64,000 nt of DNA from Bedellia somnulentella (Eukaryota > Arthropoda > Insecta > Lepidoptera > Bedelliidae), in NCBI GenBank assembly GCA_963576735.1, contig OY755176.1:13005423-13069422 (forward strand), written 5' to 3'. A program made the translations under genes and the position numbers. This document shows positions 38,201 through 49,616 of this stretch, piece after piece. Numbering within the stretch: position 1 is the first letter of the stretch; each line of letters begins with the position of its first letter. The notes below the pieces were generated by a model. It was not told the origin of the DNA. It did not search any database and worked only from the letters and a program-made list of their open reading frames with translations.

Positions 38201-41200
38201 ATTGTAATTGTTGGTAACCTCTGCTCTCAATAAAATAAGTTCGCTTAGGCTAGTATTTTAGTTGTAGTAATTGGTAATGTTCCGTTTAATTGTTTTCCTA
38301 ATTTTCAAAGCTCACTAATGCAATGCTTTTATTTGGTATTTAGATATAACAGGTTCCATCAAAATAGAATTCAAACTTAATGGTATCTTCAAATTCACAT
38401 TATATTACCTGATGCCATGCTGGAAATTATAAACATTGAAGCATTTATTGAATTTGATATACATTCTGTATCAAATTTAAAAATTATCATTTTTGGGAGC
38501 TCAATTATTTCAAAATTGGCACATATTGAGATTGTGATAAAGACATAATCGCTTCTCTAGTTTTTTTTATTCTATGTAACACTGCATCTTTTAAATTTTA
38601 CAAAATACAGTTAAATTACTTTAATAGCATTGCACAGAGTTAATTTCTATACCTAATAATTTGTGAATCATTCGTAAACCAAGGAACAAACTGAACACCA
38701 AATGTTTCCTAATGTTTCCAAATGTTTCCTATTCATACATTTTGATGAGCCTTCATTCTAGTAGTGAGCGTAACAAGTAACAGTAGAAATTCGCGTGGAA
38801 TATCTTGCTGCGTAAGTTTAAACAGGAAATTGGTTTTTATCGTATTCATCGATGATTTTAATTATATATACGATATCAATTAGTCGAAATAGAGTAAGAA
38901 CTTCGTAATAGCTGCTTAACTACTTTGTTTAATCCTATATTTTAATGAATTTTATGGATAGAATACTTTATTAAATAAATATGTCCCAAACGAACGGTAT
39001 AATAAAATAATAATATTAAAAAACGCTACATTTCGATATTTGACTAATCATATAGCGTACAGATAACAAAGATTAGAGCTTTTACTCCACTAAAATGTGA
39101 ATGCCCTGAGTAATCTTAAGCTTGACAGTTAAAAGTATATTTATATTCAAATAACGATTTTCATTCTCTGTTCGCAATTATGGATATGAAAAGTATATAC
39201 TCTCTCTTCTAGTGGCATTACACATTATATGTAATATCCAGATAAAACTGATACGTTTTGTTTAACATTCAATAAGATATGAATATCGAATGTAAGATTA
39301 CGAAATAGTTAAAGCAATAGGTTAGAGAACTGACTGCAACACGGGATCGTGCTGAGAATAGAGAGCTGAGATTATTCTGATTTACCAAATTGCTTACTTT
39401 ATTTAGAATGCCATCATTATTGTTCTGGTGAGCGCCGAATGTACCATCTGACTTGCCGTTTTGTAATGTACCATGGAAATTAGCTTTTTTTGCAATACAT
39501 GTGTGGTGATGTGGGAAATGCTTTATAGGACTTAGTCCACATCTATGTATTTTTGTTAATGTTGGAAATTAGAACGACAATTTACATGCAGTACAAAAAA
39601 CTTTGTGTTACCCAGAACTTGTAAAAAAAATATTGAATATGCTGTTTCTTCATCTATATTAGCTTGCTGCCCCGCTTTGTTCATATTAAACAATGTTTAT
39701 TTTTGGCCTTTTATTTCAGTTTGGTTTTCAGAATTATTTAAACGTTTATATTCCGTTATATGATTTACTTGCTTCATTAGCATAGAAAAAGTATTTTAGA
39801 GGTATTCAAATAAATTTTGAATCATAAAATATGTATGCTTATTCCGCCATTGACAGAACAACAACTAATAAACAATAAATTAAATACAAATGGCGACAAA
39901 AAGGCAATGTACTTCAGCTAGATTCCCAACATTATCAGCAAAACATTGTTTGGAAATGGTTTTCTGATATTACCTGTTACATACTTCATCAAACGTCATA
40001 TTATAAAATCAGCAAATGCTTAAAAACATAATGAAACACCACAGAATTGAGGAAAGGAATAATATTTTACGTGTGTTTTATTGTTTCGCAATGACATATT
40101 TGGTACGTTTGATGAAAAATAGTTGCAATGAAAGTATAAAATAAACAGTATGAAAAATTCATGAACCAGATTTAAAGCCTTAAACATATTTTAAGGTAAT
40201 ATAATGTTGTTGTATAACATAAAATCTTAGTAAACGTCAAAGGAAATGCTTCTATTAATTGTGAGTCACTGACAAGACAACCTTTTTGAATGTTATAGAA
40301 AACAATAACTGAAACGTTTGATTTATTAAAAAAAACAGTAACATGTTCAATATTTATCATTCATGTTCTTATAATTTGGAAAATAGTATTATGATCCTGA
40401 TATCGAAATATAGTTTTGCCCAAACATCCCCATAGGGGTGGCATGGCATTTACCAACTAGTGTTCAGAGCTCGTACATTTTGCCTGGGTAGTATTCATAT
40501 GTTAACGGAGGAGAAATATCGTCTCTTTTCTTTATGGTTTTAACACACATACATATACATACCTTCTCACGGTATAACTCAAGGCTATAAGTCCCTTGAA
40601 GGGGTAGCCAGAGCTAGGGCATTAAAAAATCCTCAGCCACTTTTGGAATTTGCGTGGGGAAAAGATGGTGAAATAAAGGTTGTTGGTGATAGGTCTCCAA
40701 ACGCATCGCCCAAAAATCCCTTAAAAGCCCCAATACCGTTAGTCACCTCTTACGTACACCCACCGGAAGAAGTGGGGTAGTACTATTCGAAGACGGCACT
40801 CCACAGCTGATTCTAAGCTGGCACTTTACGCTGTTTATGTTTTATGGTTCAAAGTACCTCTAATTTGGTATATAACTTGTCCCAAAACTCAACGATTACC
40901 TATATAATATTATATATGATAGAAGTATTATTTTTACTAATATACCCACCTTCAGTATCATTTTCATTATTACAAAGAATAAACATTTAGTACAAAAAAT
41001 CGAGGCGCTTTTATACGTATTTATTATTTTGCACTAGCTGGTACTACAAGGCCATTTTCCCGGTTCAATGCTATCGTTGAAGTTTGGGACACGTTGTATA
41101 CGGTACATTCTTACTTATCAGTATATAATGTCAAACGATAAAAATATGTAAATCCCCATTGAATTTTATCTCGCTTAAGTAGATACATAGGTGGAGGACC

Positions 41201-43134
41201 TCATTATTTGTCATATGATAAAAAATGCAGTGGTAGAACTCATAGAATAAATGTTTAGTAACCTCAAATTAAAACTAGATTTTTCTCTAGGTTTCGACAC
41301 GAAGAAAACGTCATCGTCGTCGTCAAACGGGAATCGAGGACGAGATGAAGAGCCTGAATTCGGTTTGCAACAAGCAGAGACTGGAGACCGAAGACTGTCC
41401 CAACAATCACAGAACAATGCCCCAGTCTCTGACCTCCGAACCGCCCACTCTTCAGACTTCTTCAGCGGCCAACGAGAGCGCGGCCGAGACGAACCTCAAC
41501 AAGCTTCAGCTACCTCCTCCAGACAGTCGTTCCGCAGAGCCACCACTCCACGCAGCACACCCTCTGCTACAACCTACATAACATCATCTTCTTCGGCTCC
41601 TAACCCTTCCAATCCTCCACAGCCAGAATTCTCCTCTAAACGGAAACTAGTGAGAAAACGTCCTATTTACGTCACTAGTACAGCAGCACCTTCTACTTAC
41701 GCCCAAACATCGCAGCAAACATTCTTTTCCGAACCACAGAAGAATCAGAAATATTATTCCGAACCACAAAAAAATCAACAATACTTCTCTGAGCCACAAA
41801 AGAATCAACAATATTTTTCTGAACCACAAAAAAATCAGCAATACTTCCCAGAACCACAGAAAAAAACTCAACAGTACTTATCAGAGCCTCAAAAGAAACA
41901 TTTAGCCACTAGACCTAAATCAGAGGAGAGGGTAAAAACAACAACACCGAATATTCCTCCACAATTTAAAGAATACAAAGACGAGTACGTCGAAGTGAGC
42001 CGGGTTACACCAAAACAGCGGGTTAACCAAAACAACGTCGATCCAACTTCTTTTGCTCAAACGAGTACTGCTCCACGTCTCAACAAGAAGCAAGGATTGG
42101 CTGAGCTCTACAACTACGAAGCGCAAACAACAGTTGGATTAAACCAACAGAATGCAATTAAGCTACGCAACAGTTTCCATGTCGCTCCCGAACCCCCTCG
42201 TGATGTTGCTCAAAATAATGTTAATGTGGTCCACAACGGCGCCAGAACTCCATCTAGCACACCAGATTATTCCGCTTCAACCAGAAACTATGTGAGCAGC
42301 ACTTCCCATCAAAATTACAACAGCGTTTCATATGAACCAGAAAGAAAACAAGCAAACCAACAACAAAAGAAACAAAATCATTTCAATTCCTCACCTAAAC
42401 CTACTCCTAGTATTTATACTACTAGGCCGGAACACCCATCTAATCTCAACACAGTAGCATATAATACAAATATCGGTTTCAATGCTCAACCTATAAACTA
42501 CGCAGAGAGTGATGAAGATGACGGCCAGTATCGCCCATCACCGGAAGACGATGACGGTCAATATAGACCAGAATTATATGAAAAGGAACTGCTATCTGGT
42601 GCCCATTCATTAAACATTGCCGCCAGCGGAAATAGACTTCCCGAGGATCAGAAACCAAGATCCAAAATTCAACCGCCTACATCCCAAACAGCATCTCCGA
42701 GACCATTCAAACTACCTACAACAAAATCCCAGTCATTCCAGACCACGTTTGGTGTCCCAGAGTCAACATTCACAACTACTGTGAGACCTCAGTCACCCAG
42801 CACTCAGCGTACTTTTGATTACGTACAAACATATACAACGACGGCTCGACCCACTGAGCTAAACTCGCCTTTACAAGTTTCATTAGAGCTAGTGGCTCCA
42901 AGGCAGCCGTCGACAGCTGAACCCCAGCGAACCGCCGCTCCCCGCCCGTCCAGCCGAGCTCCGCCACCGCCGTCGATAGCTCCCCAGCCCCGGCCTACCA
43001 AGAAACCACAATTCACGAAACCAGCCAACAAAAACGAAGACAATAGCTATGATTACGCCTATTATGACTCTGATCCGGGATACTCAGAATACGATCACAT
43101 AGAGGAATTTGGTAAAACTAAAACTAAACTGTAG
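27699..43134 (+). CDS. Secreted chitin-binding (peritrophin-A / CBM14) protein, CPAP1-like, 3 exons
   Basis: Joined coding exons are 27699-27741, 37806-38063 and 41291-43134 (2145 nt, 714 aa plus stop). Both introns have GT/AG ends and are phase 1, and the frame is kept across all joins. Residues 1 to about 18 form a signal peptide (hydrophobic core LWFVLALLPIL). Residues 21-85 form one chitin-binding type-2 domain with six Cys at 23, 39, 45, 60, 73 and 84 (spacing 15-5-14-12-10) and the family's FHVC and FxFFCPPGTLF signatures. The remaining 610 residues are Ser/Thr/Pro/Gln-rich and probably disordered, with a 10-residue repeat at 247-304 and an acidic Tyr-rich C terminus. Family knowledge: a single N-terminal domain of this kind is typical of cuticular proteins analogous to peritrophins, class 1, which act in the extracellular chitin matrix. 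The exact orthologue is not recognised. Alternative exons inside the long introns cannot be excluded. Confidence 0.87.
28557..28790 (+). mobile_element. SINE-B copy, 5'-truncated
   Basis: Lacks the tRNA-like head; begins at TTGTTAACGGTGAGGGAAAA and ends GGCGTGAACGTTTATG. In intron 1 of the chitin-binding gene. Confidence 0.85.
29541..29788 (+). mobile_element. SINE-A copy
   Basis: Well preserved, in intron 1 of the chitin-binding gene; GCTGTGTAGTGTCGGCTTAG to GTATATGTATGTATGT. Confidence 0.9.
30032..30093 (+). mobile_element. tRNA-like SINE head fragment
   Basis: GTCCGTGGTCTAGTCGGTCG and TTGTGGGTTCGA show A-box-like and B-box-like elements. No body of a known family follows. Confidence 0.45.
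30908..30973 (+). mobile_element. tRNA-like SINE head fragment
   Basis: TGCCTCCGGTTAAGCGCTTG and CTCGGATTCGATCCCCGGG (B box). The paired CCTCC...GGAGG ends resemble an acceptor stem. Too degenerate for a real tRNA. Confidence 0.5.
31098..31232 (+). mobile_element. SINE-D copy
   Basis: GTAGTCGTTAGTCTCCCAAC, GGTCAGCGTGGTGGACTATG and GGTTCGAGCC (B-box-like), then GATATGGGCTGTGAGG. tRNA-derived by its box layout. Confidence 0.7.
31901..32017 (+). mobile_element. SINE-A remnant (internally deleted)
   Basis: GGTTGGCTTGGCTTAGAAAC at the 5' end and a (TATG)n tail at the 3' end; the middle is largely missing. Confidence 0.45.
32129..32375 (-). mobile_element. SINE-A copy
   Basis: CATGTACTCACGGCTATAAA to CGGCACTACCCAGCT; full length, with a small duplication of the CCCATCGC segment. 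Confidence 0.88.
34428..35391 (+). repeat. Dispersed repeat with CTTCGCACGGG head and (ACAG)n
   Basis: Begins ACTAGTGGATCGAGCCCAGC-TTCGCACGGG and ends AAATCCGTCGAGTAGTTTTT, an (ACAG)n run (35219-35270), then TTTATTATAAGTATAGAT. This head and end occur widely in lepidopteran DNA by my recollection, but the family is not identified. Confidence 0.55.
35219..35270 (+). repeat. (ACAG)n microsatellite
   Basis: About 13 tandem tetranucleotide units with one ACGG interruption, inside the dispersed repeat above. Confidence 0.95.
35687..36049 (+). mobile_element. SINE-B, full length, with target duplication
   Basis: Nearly identical to the 415 copy. Flanked by AATTTTTAACA on both sides (35676-35686 and 36050-36060). 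The B box GTTCAAATCC is intact. Confidence 0.9.
37437..37640 (-). mobile_element. SINE-B remnant
   Basis: GGCAGAGACACTAATACTTC, AGAGTACCCACGATTTGCT and CAACTCAGCCATCTGAG match the complement of the SINE-B body; degraded and head lost. It lies just upstream of the chitin-binding exon 2. Confidence 0.65.
37806..38063 (+). CDS. Chitin-binding gene, exon 2 (complete CBM14 domain)
   Basis: This 258-nt exon (86 codons) runs from an acceptor ending ACCAG to the donor G|GTGAGC. It carries all six domain cysteines. It is symmetric (phase 1 at both ends), so it could be inserted or skipped without changing frame, as is typical of shuffled extracellular domains. It is much richer in GC than the flanking introns. 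Confidence 0.9.
38064..41290 (+). other. Intron 2 of the chitin-binding gene (3.2 kb)
   Basis: AT-rich. The only recognisable element is a minus-oriented SINE-A at 40545-40808. I see nothing else coding or structured in it. Confidence 0.6.
40545..40832 (-). mobile_element. SINE-A copy with a second 5' end
   Basis: A full copy at 40545-40808 in intron 2 of the chitin-binding gene. The bases 40809-40832 (TTCTAAGCTGGCACTTTACG) repeat the SINE-A 5' end a second time, as if two copies overlap or the end was duplicated. Confidence 0.82.
41291..43134 (+). CDS. Chitin-binding gene, exon 3 (low-complexity tail)
   Basis: Begins after the acceptor TTTTTCTCTAG and stays open for 614 codons to TAG at 43132. 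The open frame extends upstream to an ATG at 41251, but those 13 codons lie in intron 2. The exon encodes a Ser run, the Gln/Tyr-rich decapeptide repeat (SEPQKNQQYF type), a doubled DDGQYRP motif, Thr/Pro-rich stretches and a Pro-rich segment (RAPPPPSIAPQPRP), ending in a Tyr/Asp-rich tail. Confidence 0.9.
41728..41898 (+). repeat. 30-bp in-frame tandem repeat in exon 3
   Basis: Six consecutive copies of a 10-residue unit close to SEPQKNQQYF. The first four vary only at a few positions, the fifth starts with Pro, and the fifth also carries an extra Thr. The DNA copies differ mainly at synonymous sites (for example GAACCACAAAAAAAT against GAGCCACAAAAGAAT). This shows expansion of a coding minisatellite, with the protein unit conserved. 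Confidence 0.9.
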
Positions 43135-43602
43135 ACTTACATGGCCATTTATATGCTTCTCAAGGTTGTTTTTAAATATACTGCAAATGTTTACCAAGAG
43201 TACAACTTATTTATTGAAGTGTGGATGGGATAGAAGTTACTGAAAGTGCAGAATATTTAAATGAAGTTGCCGGCTGAAACAAATAACAAATATCCCATGA
43301 ATTACATGAACATTTGGATTATATTTAGAACCTCCCGAAGAGGCTTTTGCTGTAGTTACCCTAAATTATTATTTGTGATATTATTTACCTACGTATCCTA
43401 CATTAAGTCATTCTAAATTCTTAACAAATAATACTCAAAAAGATGTCAGTATGATATGATTTTAATCGTTTTTATTCAATCCATTTACTTAATTGGATTA
43501 TATAACAACTGTTTTTTACATCAAAAGATATATGTTTACAATAATAAGTACAATAGCAATAAGTTGAAAAGAATAGATTGTAATGTAAAATATTACATTG
43601 TA

Positions 43603-43608
43603 AATAAA
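43603..43608 (+). terminator. Candidate poly(A) signal of the chitin-binding gene
   Basis: AATAAA lies 469 bases after the stop codon, on the sense strand, in an AT-rich 3' region. It would give a 3' UTR of about 0.5 kb. Confidence 0.5.
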
Positions 43609-43860
43609 GTTTTCTTAAAAACAATAGGTGTGTCGCAATTATTTATTTCGTATGGTTTCCCAAGTAGCGTGAGATTTTTTCTGTCCGTATAAAATTCTAC
43701 AATGGAACATAGACACCTGTTGAACAAATGAGCAAACACATTTGGCATATCTAAATAATCATATTTTTTGTCATACGACCTGTTCCCATACTCTTTTAAC
43801 AATATAACATACATAGATAAAATCTAAAGACATGATTCTAGATTCCTAACTATCTGTCTT

Positions 43861-44105
43861 TACTCACAATTCATAGCTAAAATATCCCATTAGGGTTTCC
43901 GATCCCTACAGGCATCTAAGTTGGAAAGGAAAAGATCAGATAATGACGAACTTTTTGTTTTCATACCGCGTTCAAGAAAAATGATAAAGATGTTATAATA
44001 AAAGTGGTAGGTGATGGGTCTCCATCGTAAAAACCCTAAGTCATTTTTTACTACACACTTGGGAGAAATGGCTTAGTAATATTTTAAGCTTGCACTACAC
44101 TGCAA
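43861..44105 (-). mobile_element. SINE-A copy (old)
   Basis: TACTCACAATTCATAGCTAA, GGTGATGGGTCTCCATCG and GAGAAATGGCTTAGTAAT are recognisable; heavily diverged. Confidence 0.65.
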
Positions 44106-44754
44106 CTTAAAAAAATTGTTCTAAATACATTAAGCAACCAATTCCCCCCCACTTAATAGTTTTAAATTGGGAACTGACATTAAATACTCTAACATACACA
44201 TAAAGGTGATATGGATGAAACTAGTGTTTAGACAGATTACTATGTTTTTTATTACCAATCTATCTCAAAGAGGAGATTGACGACAGTTGGTAAAGTACAT
44301 TTATTTTCCTTTGCATAGATCTTTGTTAAACGTATCAAATACATCATTTTGTGTACTTTAAGATTAAAATCCATATAAGTATTTTATTAAAATCGGTCAA
44401 GTAGTTTAAGTTATCTGTCGAACTTACATAATATCAACATACTTGCAAATGACCATTCATAGCATTCTGTTAAAAAATACGACAAAACAAGAAAGCAACT
44501 CTATAGAAAATCAGGAATATTTAGGTACAAAAATTTACAAAAAAATGTCGCACCTTTTGCATACATACCTACCATTTACTGAGACAGCTCATACATAATC
44601 AAGTTTGGTATAATGGTTTGTATAAAGGAGACCGTTGGTCTAGGGATCCTCATATATGAATTTCTAACTTATTGCCGCCATTTTATAGTTTTTTTATGTG
44701 TTTAGACATAGGTCAATAAAATAATTAAAATTCGGTCTCTACAATTAATAGGCA

Positions 44755-44843
44755 AGTTTAAACTCACGCCAATCGTTCACTTAGTGGTACGCAGGCACTA
44801 TCGATTGCCTCTTGGTACGATCCTGGCAAACTTCCATAGCTAA
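44755..44843 (-). mobile_element. LINE-R 3' remnant
   Basis: The reverse complement contains GTTTGCCAGGATCGTACCA, GGCAATCGATAGTGCCTGC and ATTGGCGTGAG, the LINE-R terminus in degraded form. Confidence 0.65.
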
Positions 44844-46245
44844 AATAAAAGAAACAATATTACGTAATTTTTAAAGCTATTTTCTTTAGTTCAGTATGGA
44901 TCTTTATCCAAAAAAATATGTTAGTAAGCTTACGCACTTTATGCAGGTCAAAATTTACATTACATAACATCGATCTAATAAATAGGTAGTTTTAAATATA
45001 TCGTCGTTAGTAATAATAAGCAGCAAATTATTTTAAGTTTGGTGAGCCAACTTTATCCTTGAGATGCCAATGGCGAATTCATCCCCTGTCCCCTCATCGC
45101 TCGATAACCTGCTCATGTTATGAAATAATCCAAATAAGATTTCAGTCCTTAGAGTTATACTGTTTTATTATCTCAATGATGGTCATTATTGAAGAGTTTC
45201 GATGATGATATAGGGATGCCGAAATCGTAATAGATTGCTTATAATAATTAAAGATTATTTTCGATTTCACCCCATCATCAGATCCTGACCGGACAATGGG
45301 ACCACCTGCAAACCACCATACAGTAAAAACATTCCGACTAATTGAAAACCTCCTCCATTTATGAAGTCCGAGATTCACACAGGCGGAACTAGTGGGTGGA
45401 AACTAGTTCAGTAAACAAATAAAAGAGTAATGTAATGAATAATGTTTTATTATTATAATTAAATTTTATTTAATATCACGTTAAATTACGAGTATTGATC
45501 TTATTATATCGTATTGATCGTAGATCTTGGCTAGCTTCACAAATTGAACATTTGCGAGTTGCCTGATTCAGGCGTCATTTAGCACCAATAGTTTTTTGTA
45601 AGTAATGACATCTGTTGGTGAATAGCAAAACTAGTTCAATTTTACATATGACACTACTATACTGTACGGGTATTGTAAACGGAAAACTTATAGATAATTA
45701 TAGAACTAAGTTGATTAAGTGATTCTATAATAATTTGCTCTAAAATTCGCCACCAAATAATCAAACAATGTCATGAGACTATTCTATAACAAAATTATTT
45801 ACATTACTCTATCAAGAAGCGCCAGTTACCAACAACGAAAACACCTTTCTTTAGTTTAATTACTAGATACTAGATGACAGTTAAATGTTGAATGGGTAGA
45901 TATTTCAATGGTGAACTTGAGTTGATACTAAGTTTTTAGTTGTAGCACAAATAATATAAAACTAGGTTTTAAGTTCTTGAACAATTAAAATTAATTTATA
46001 ACCATTGCCTTCAATAGCCAACAATTGACAAAGTCCCATGAAATAAACTTTTCTCAAATACCTCCATAATTAAAAGCTCGCTTATGACTTTTAATAGTTA
46101 GTTTTCGACTTGTGACCTTCTTACAACTATCGACGACTTGGTACGATACCTGATTTTTATGAGTTTAGATTCTGAAATCTATTGAAATTTAGATGATTCT
46201 GTATTTTGGAAGGCGAGCAAAACCTTTGGTTGGGGCTAATATTAA
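44844..46245. other. Gap between the convergent genes
   Basis: AT-rich, with no recognised feature before the SINE-D remnant and the mariner. Confidence 0.5.
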
Positions 46246-46378
46246 AGTAGTTGTCGTAAGTCTGCCAACCTGATCAAAAATAACAGTCTCGACTGTGTTG
46301 TGTGCTAACGAAGTTACCAAATTAAATTATTCAAGGTAGGCTCAAATCCTTCGGCCGGAACATATGGGTGCCGTGTGT
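46246..46378 (+). mobile_element. SINE-D remnant
   Basis: GTAGTTGTCGTAAGTCTGCC, GGTAGGCTCAAATCCTTCGG and ACATATGGGTGCC align to the SINE-D copies; the middle is diverged. Confidence 0.5.
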
Positions 46379-46731
46379 AATCGATGAGTCTATCTCAGCG
46401 CAGACGAATTTTCAGTATTTTGATGTAAGTATAAAATGATGAAATATATACCTAGTTGGTCCCTAAATTCTGTCACAAACAAAATTAGCTATAAAATGAA
46501 AATTAGAAATGATATTCAAAAAAAGGTTATTTAATGAGCTTATATTAAACACAAAATTTATTCAAAACGATTGCCAATATTTTTGACAAAAGCCTTCAAT
46601 CTTCGCGGCCAGTCTTCAATAGCAGAACGACCCATATTCATGTCGATATCAGTCACTGCTTTAGTCAATGATGACTTTAGGCTGCTCAAATTTTTGTGAG
46701 GTTTAGAACAACCCTGCTTCTCCAATTCCTG

Positions 46732-47939
46732 CTAAATTTTGTGATCCAGTAGATTGAGGTCATGGCTAGATGAGGGCCAATCATGATGCCTTAATAGCTC
46801 GACATTCTGGCGCTCAAACCACTCCTGAGTGGTTTCGGCCTTATGAGCAGGTGCAGAGTCCTGTTGAAACACAAATAGCCGTCCTCTAAAGAGCGTCTGG
46901 GGCAGATCTTTCACTATGCGATCTAAAACCGTGTCTCCGTACACTTTTGCACTAGTTTTGACACCCTTTTCACAAAAATGTACTCAGTAGGGCCATAGTA
47001 AGATAATCGCAACTAAATCATGATTGATGATGGATGATGACCGTGCTGTACTCGAGGAATGGCATTTCCAGCGGCCGCAGAGCTGGTAGCGTACACCCTG
47101 ACATTTTTTTTGTTGTATCTCACCCAAATATTAAAAAAAAACTCGTCTGTAAACTGGATATTGCGGTGCCTTTTTCTTGCGTACCGCTTAAGGGCGTCCC
47201 CGGAAAAATAGGTTGATATTGATTGTTTGGAAATTCTATAAAGTCTTATTTGATGATATTGATATGACATGAATAAAATATATGTTGGTGACTATTTTAA
47301 TAATTTGTTGTAAAATATGATGAAAAAAATTGAATTCGAACATGCTTCATAAAAACCGTATAGGCTCCACTGGCATAACATACATGTGAACTCATTATGT
47401 GTCTATATACGCGTAGCTTTAAGATCTGTAACTTTGATGTTTAACTTTTCATTTAAAAATTATAGTTATTCAATAAAACTAAATAAACTACATTTATCCT
47501 GCGCGCGCGTTTTTTCCGTCCCTGTCACTCTCAGTAAATTTGACGTAAGAGTGAGCGCAATAGCTGCAAAATGCGGGGAGGCCCTTAAGCAATACTTTGC
47601 ATTTTTTGCCTCTCATAGCTATCAGACGCGCTTTCAGAATATGTCCACTATTTTTTCGTACCAGGTCTTCATCGAGTACTTTTTTACGGTACTTCTGGTT
47701 AAACCAATTTTCAAAGACACCAATTTCTACTTGCGGTCGGGATTTCTTGCCGCACGCGCCTTGATTGCTTTGATCACCCCTGGAGTCCTAACGGAACGTA
47801 GTCTGCCAGTTTTTTTCTCGTCATCGACACTAGAGGTTTCATTGTACCTCTTGATGGTACGGTATACGAACCTCACCGTGATTTTAAATTTTTGAAGCAA
47901 GTTGCAAATCGTCTTTGTTGGACAGCCGCAACGATGCAA
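46732..47939 (-). pseudogene. Mariner transposase pseudogene
   Basis: Minus-strand fragments in two or more frames: the N-terminal DNA-binding region (47939-47727), the linker and first part of the DDE domain interrupted by the MITE at 47192-47584, the region after it (KRYARKRHRNIQFTDE, about 47190-47140) and the C-terminal DDE part (46944-46732). An early stop at the NPDRK position, a frameshift with a TGA near 46990 and the insertion make it nonfunctional. Confidence 0.9.
47192..47584. mobile_element. 393-bp TTAA-flanked MITE nested in the mariner
   Basis: Its ends are inverted: GGGCGTCCCCGG at the left and, read inward from the right, GGGCCTCCCCGC (10 of 12 match). TTAA flanks both sides (47188-47191 and 47585-47588). 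Removing it with one TTAA rejoins the transposase frame (KVLL-KRYARK). TTAA duplication is the hallmark of piggyBac-type transposition. No transposase is encoded, so it is non-autonomous. Confidence 0.85.
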
Positions 47940-48480
47940 TGCAATTACTGTTACTCAGTTCTCTTTGCGAGTCTACTCCATCGAAAAAAAATAGTGAATG
48001 TGATTGTCATTTAGCAGATTAGTATTACAAAAATAATTGAGAATCTAACACCATTTCAAATTTTTGTTTAGGTGTTCTATTTTTAAAATAAACGCCAGTG
48101 ACAGTATTTAAGGACCAACTAGGTATAAGAATTAATTGTTAAACGAGACTATGAAGAGTGATTAAATTGGACATAAATCGATACTAAATCTCTGAATAGG
48201 AATAAAATTGTCTGAGAATCAATTCAATATAAACCCTTTTAAAAGGAAACAGAGGCGACTGTAATATATATTTGTGTACACATAGCAACAGACTACAACA
48301 GACGAACTAGGCAATTCAGTAAACGATATTAATAGGATTTCGATCTGCTCATAGATCTAATGGAAAATAAACAAAGTAGCGCAAAATAATACCTTATTTA
48401 TATATTTTTATAAACCCTTACTATATTGGCAGGAAACTAGGGACTAGGATTAAAAAAAAGTCATTTTAGATATCACAAAA

Positions 48481-48486
48481 TTTATT
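48481..48486 (-). terminator. Possible poly(A) signal of the elongase
   Basis: AATAAA on the minus strand, about 1.1 kb beyond the stop codon. The AT-rich 48490-49616 interval would then be 3' UTR. Other weaker variants exist nearby, so this is tentative. Confidence 0.25.
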
Positions 48487-49616
48487 TCATTACAAATTGT
48501 CAAATTCGCGTCTATCACCTAGATTAAAAAATATTTACAATAATAAATTATGATCGACAGCCCTAAATCTTGAATATTTACTCAGCGACTACGTTGGGGT
48601 TTCCTCTTATTCAAGATTTAAGACTCACTGCATAATTCATGTCAGAAATTCTAAATTTAATTATTGTACAGAAGAGGCAATAGGCACAATTAGCACTAAT
48701 TTTGACAACATTATTTTGAGTTATTTGATAAAATGCAATTAAGATAGATATGTTTAAATTTTAGATTAGGAATAATTAAAAACATTTTGTATAAAAATAT
48801 TTACAGAAAACACGATTGAAGACATTAATTGAGACCATGTTTTATGATAAGATATAAAAATTTACATAGTAAGTTTCATGTTTAAAATCAAGTAGTAAAT
48901 TGTAAAATCACAATACTGAATAATTTAGTCAAAATCATAATGATGTCATAAAAAGTTATAAAAGTGTGATCCATTGTCTTAAATAACTTATCTGCTAGCA
49001 GCTTACCTAACTTAGACTAACTAAAATATTGAGCTTCCAGTATACCTAAATACTAAATTATTTCGAAAAATCACAAATACTTATGATTAACAAATAAGTG
49101 TACCACAGTTCTATCTATTTTATAATTCAGATCAATGTGATAACTTAGCCATAAAATATTCCCATATGCTTTTTCTTAATTATAATATTAGGATCGCTAC
49201 CAAATGGGTCAATTCGATTATCGTCACCCATAGGGTGAAATAATAAATGCCCGGTCTTTAACAACAGTGCATTGATTTGAGCAGTCTTTGAGAAAGTGGT
49301 AGTTTGACAGACAAACAGTTTATAATCCTATTTACAGAAATCAGCCAGAGAATAGACTCAGAAAAAAGGAAAAGATATTTCCGTTATTAAATTGAATATA
49401 TGTAAAAATAATAAGATAATGATTTTGAAATTAAATAATGTATTTTGTAAAACAATAATAAAAAAATAATAACATGAATTTGAAAATAATAAATGGCAAG
49501 AACTGAAGAAACTTCATTGAGAAAGAGTACAAAGCTGTCAACAGGCAATCGCCATCACTCTACCACTTGCTACAACTATACAAAAAGGGTTATAATAAAG
49601 TCAACATCGCCGCGCG

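Larger units (their letters stand above)
46451..48123 (-). mobile_element. Complete but inactivated Tc1/mariner element (D37D, maT-like)
   Basis: The 26-bp terminal inverted repeats (46451-46476 and 48098-48123) match at 24 positions and are flanked by TA on both sides, the mariner target duplication. Transposase fragments lie on the minus strand: a helix-turn-helix N-terminal part around 47939-47727, a middle part, and the catalytic end (QQDSAPAHK ... SSSHDLNLLDHK) at about 46944-46732. Exactly 37 residues separate the two Asp, the spacing of the maT group. It is broken by a stop after NPDRK, a one-base deletion near 46990 and a nested MITE. Without the MITE and its duplicated TTAA it is 1276 bp, a normal mariner length. 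Confidence 0.93.

Noticed and set aside
41211..43043. Minus-strand and shifted-frame open frames over chitin-binding exon 3
   Set aside because: They are mirror images of the repetitive coding exon in other frames and show no domain or splice support.
47386..47895. 169-codon plus-strand open frame
   Set aside because: It runs antisense across the mariner transposase and the MITE; no protein similarity is evident.
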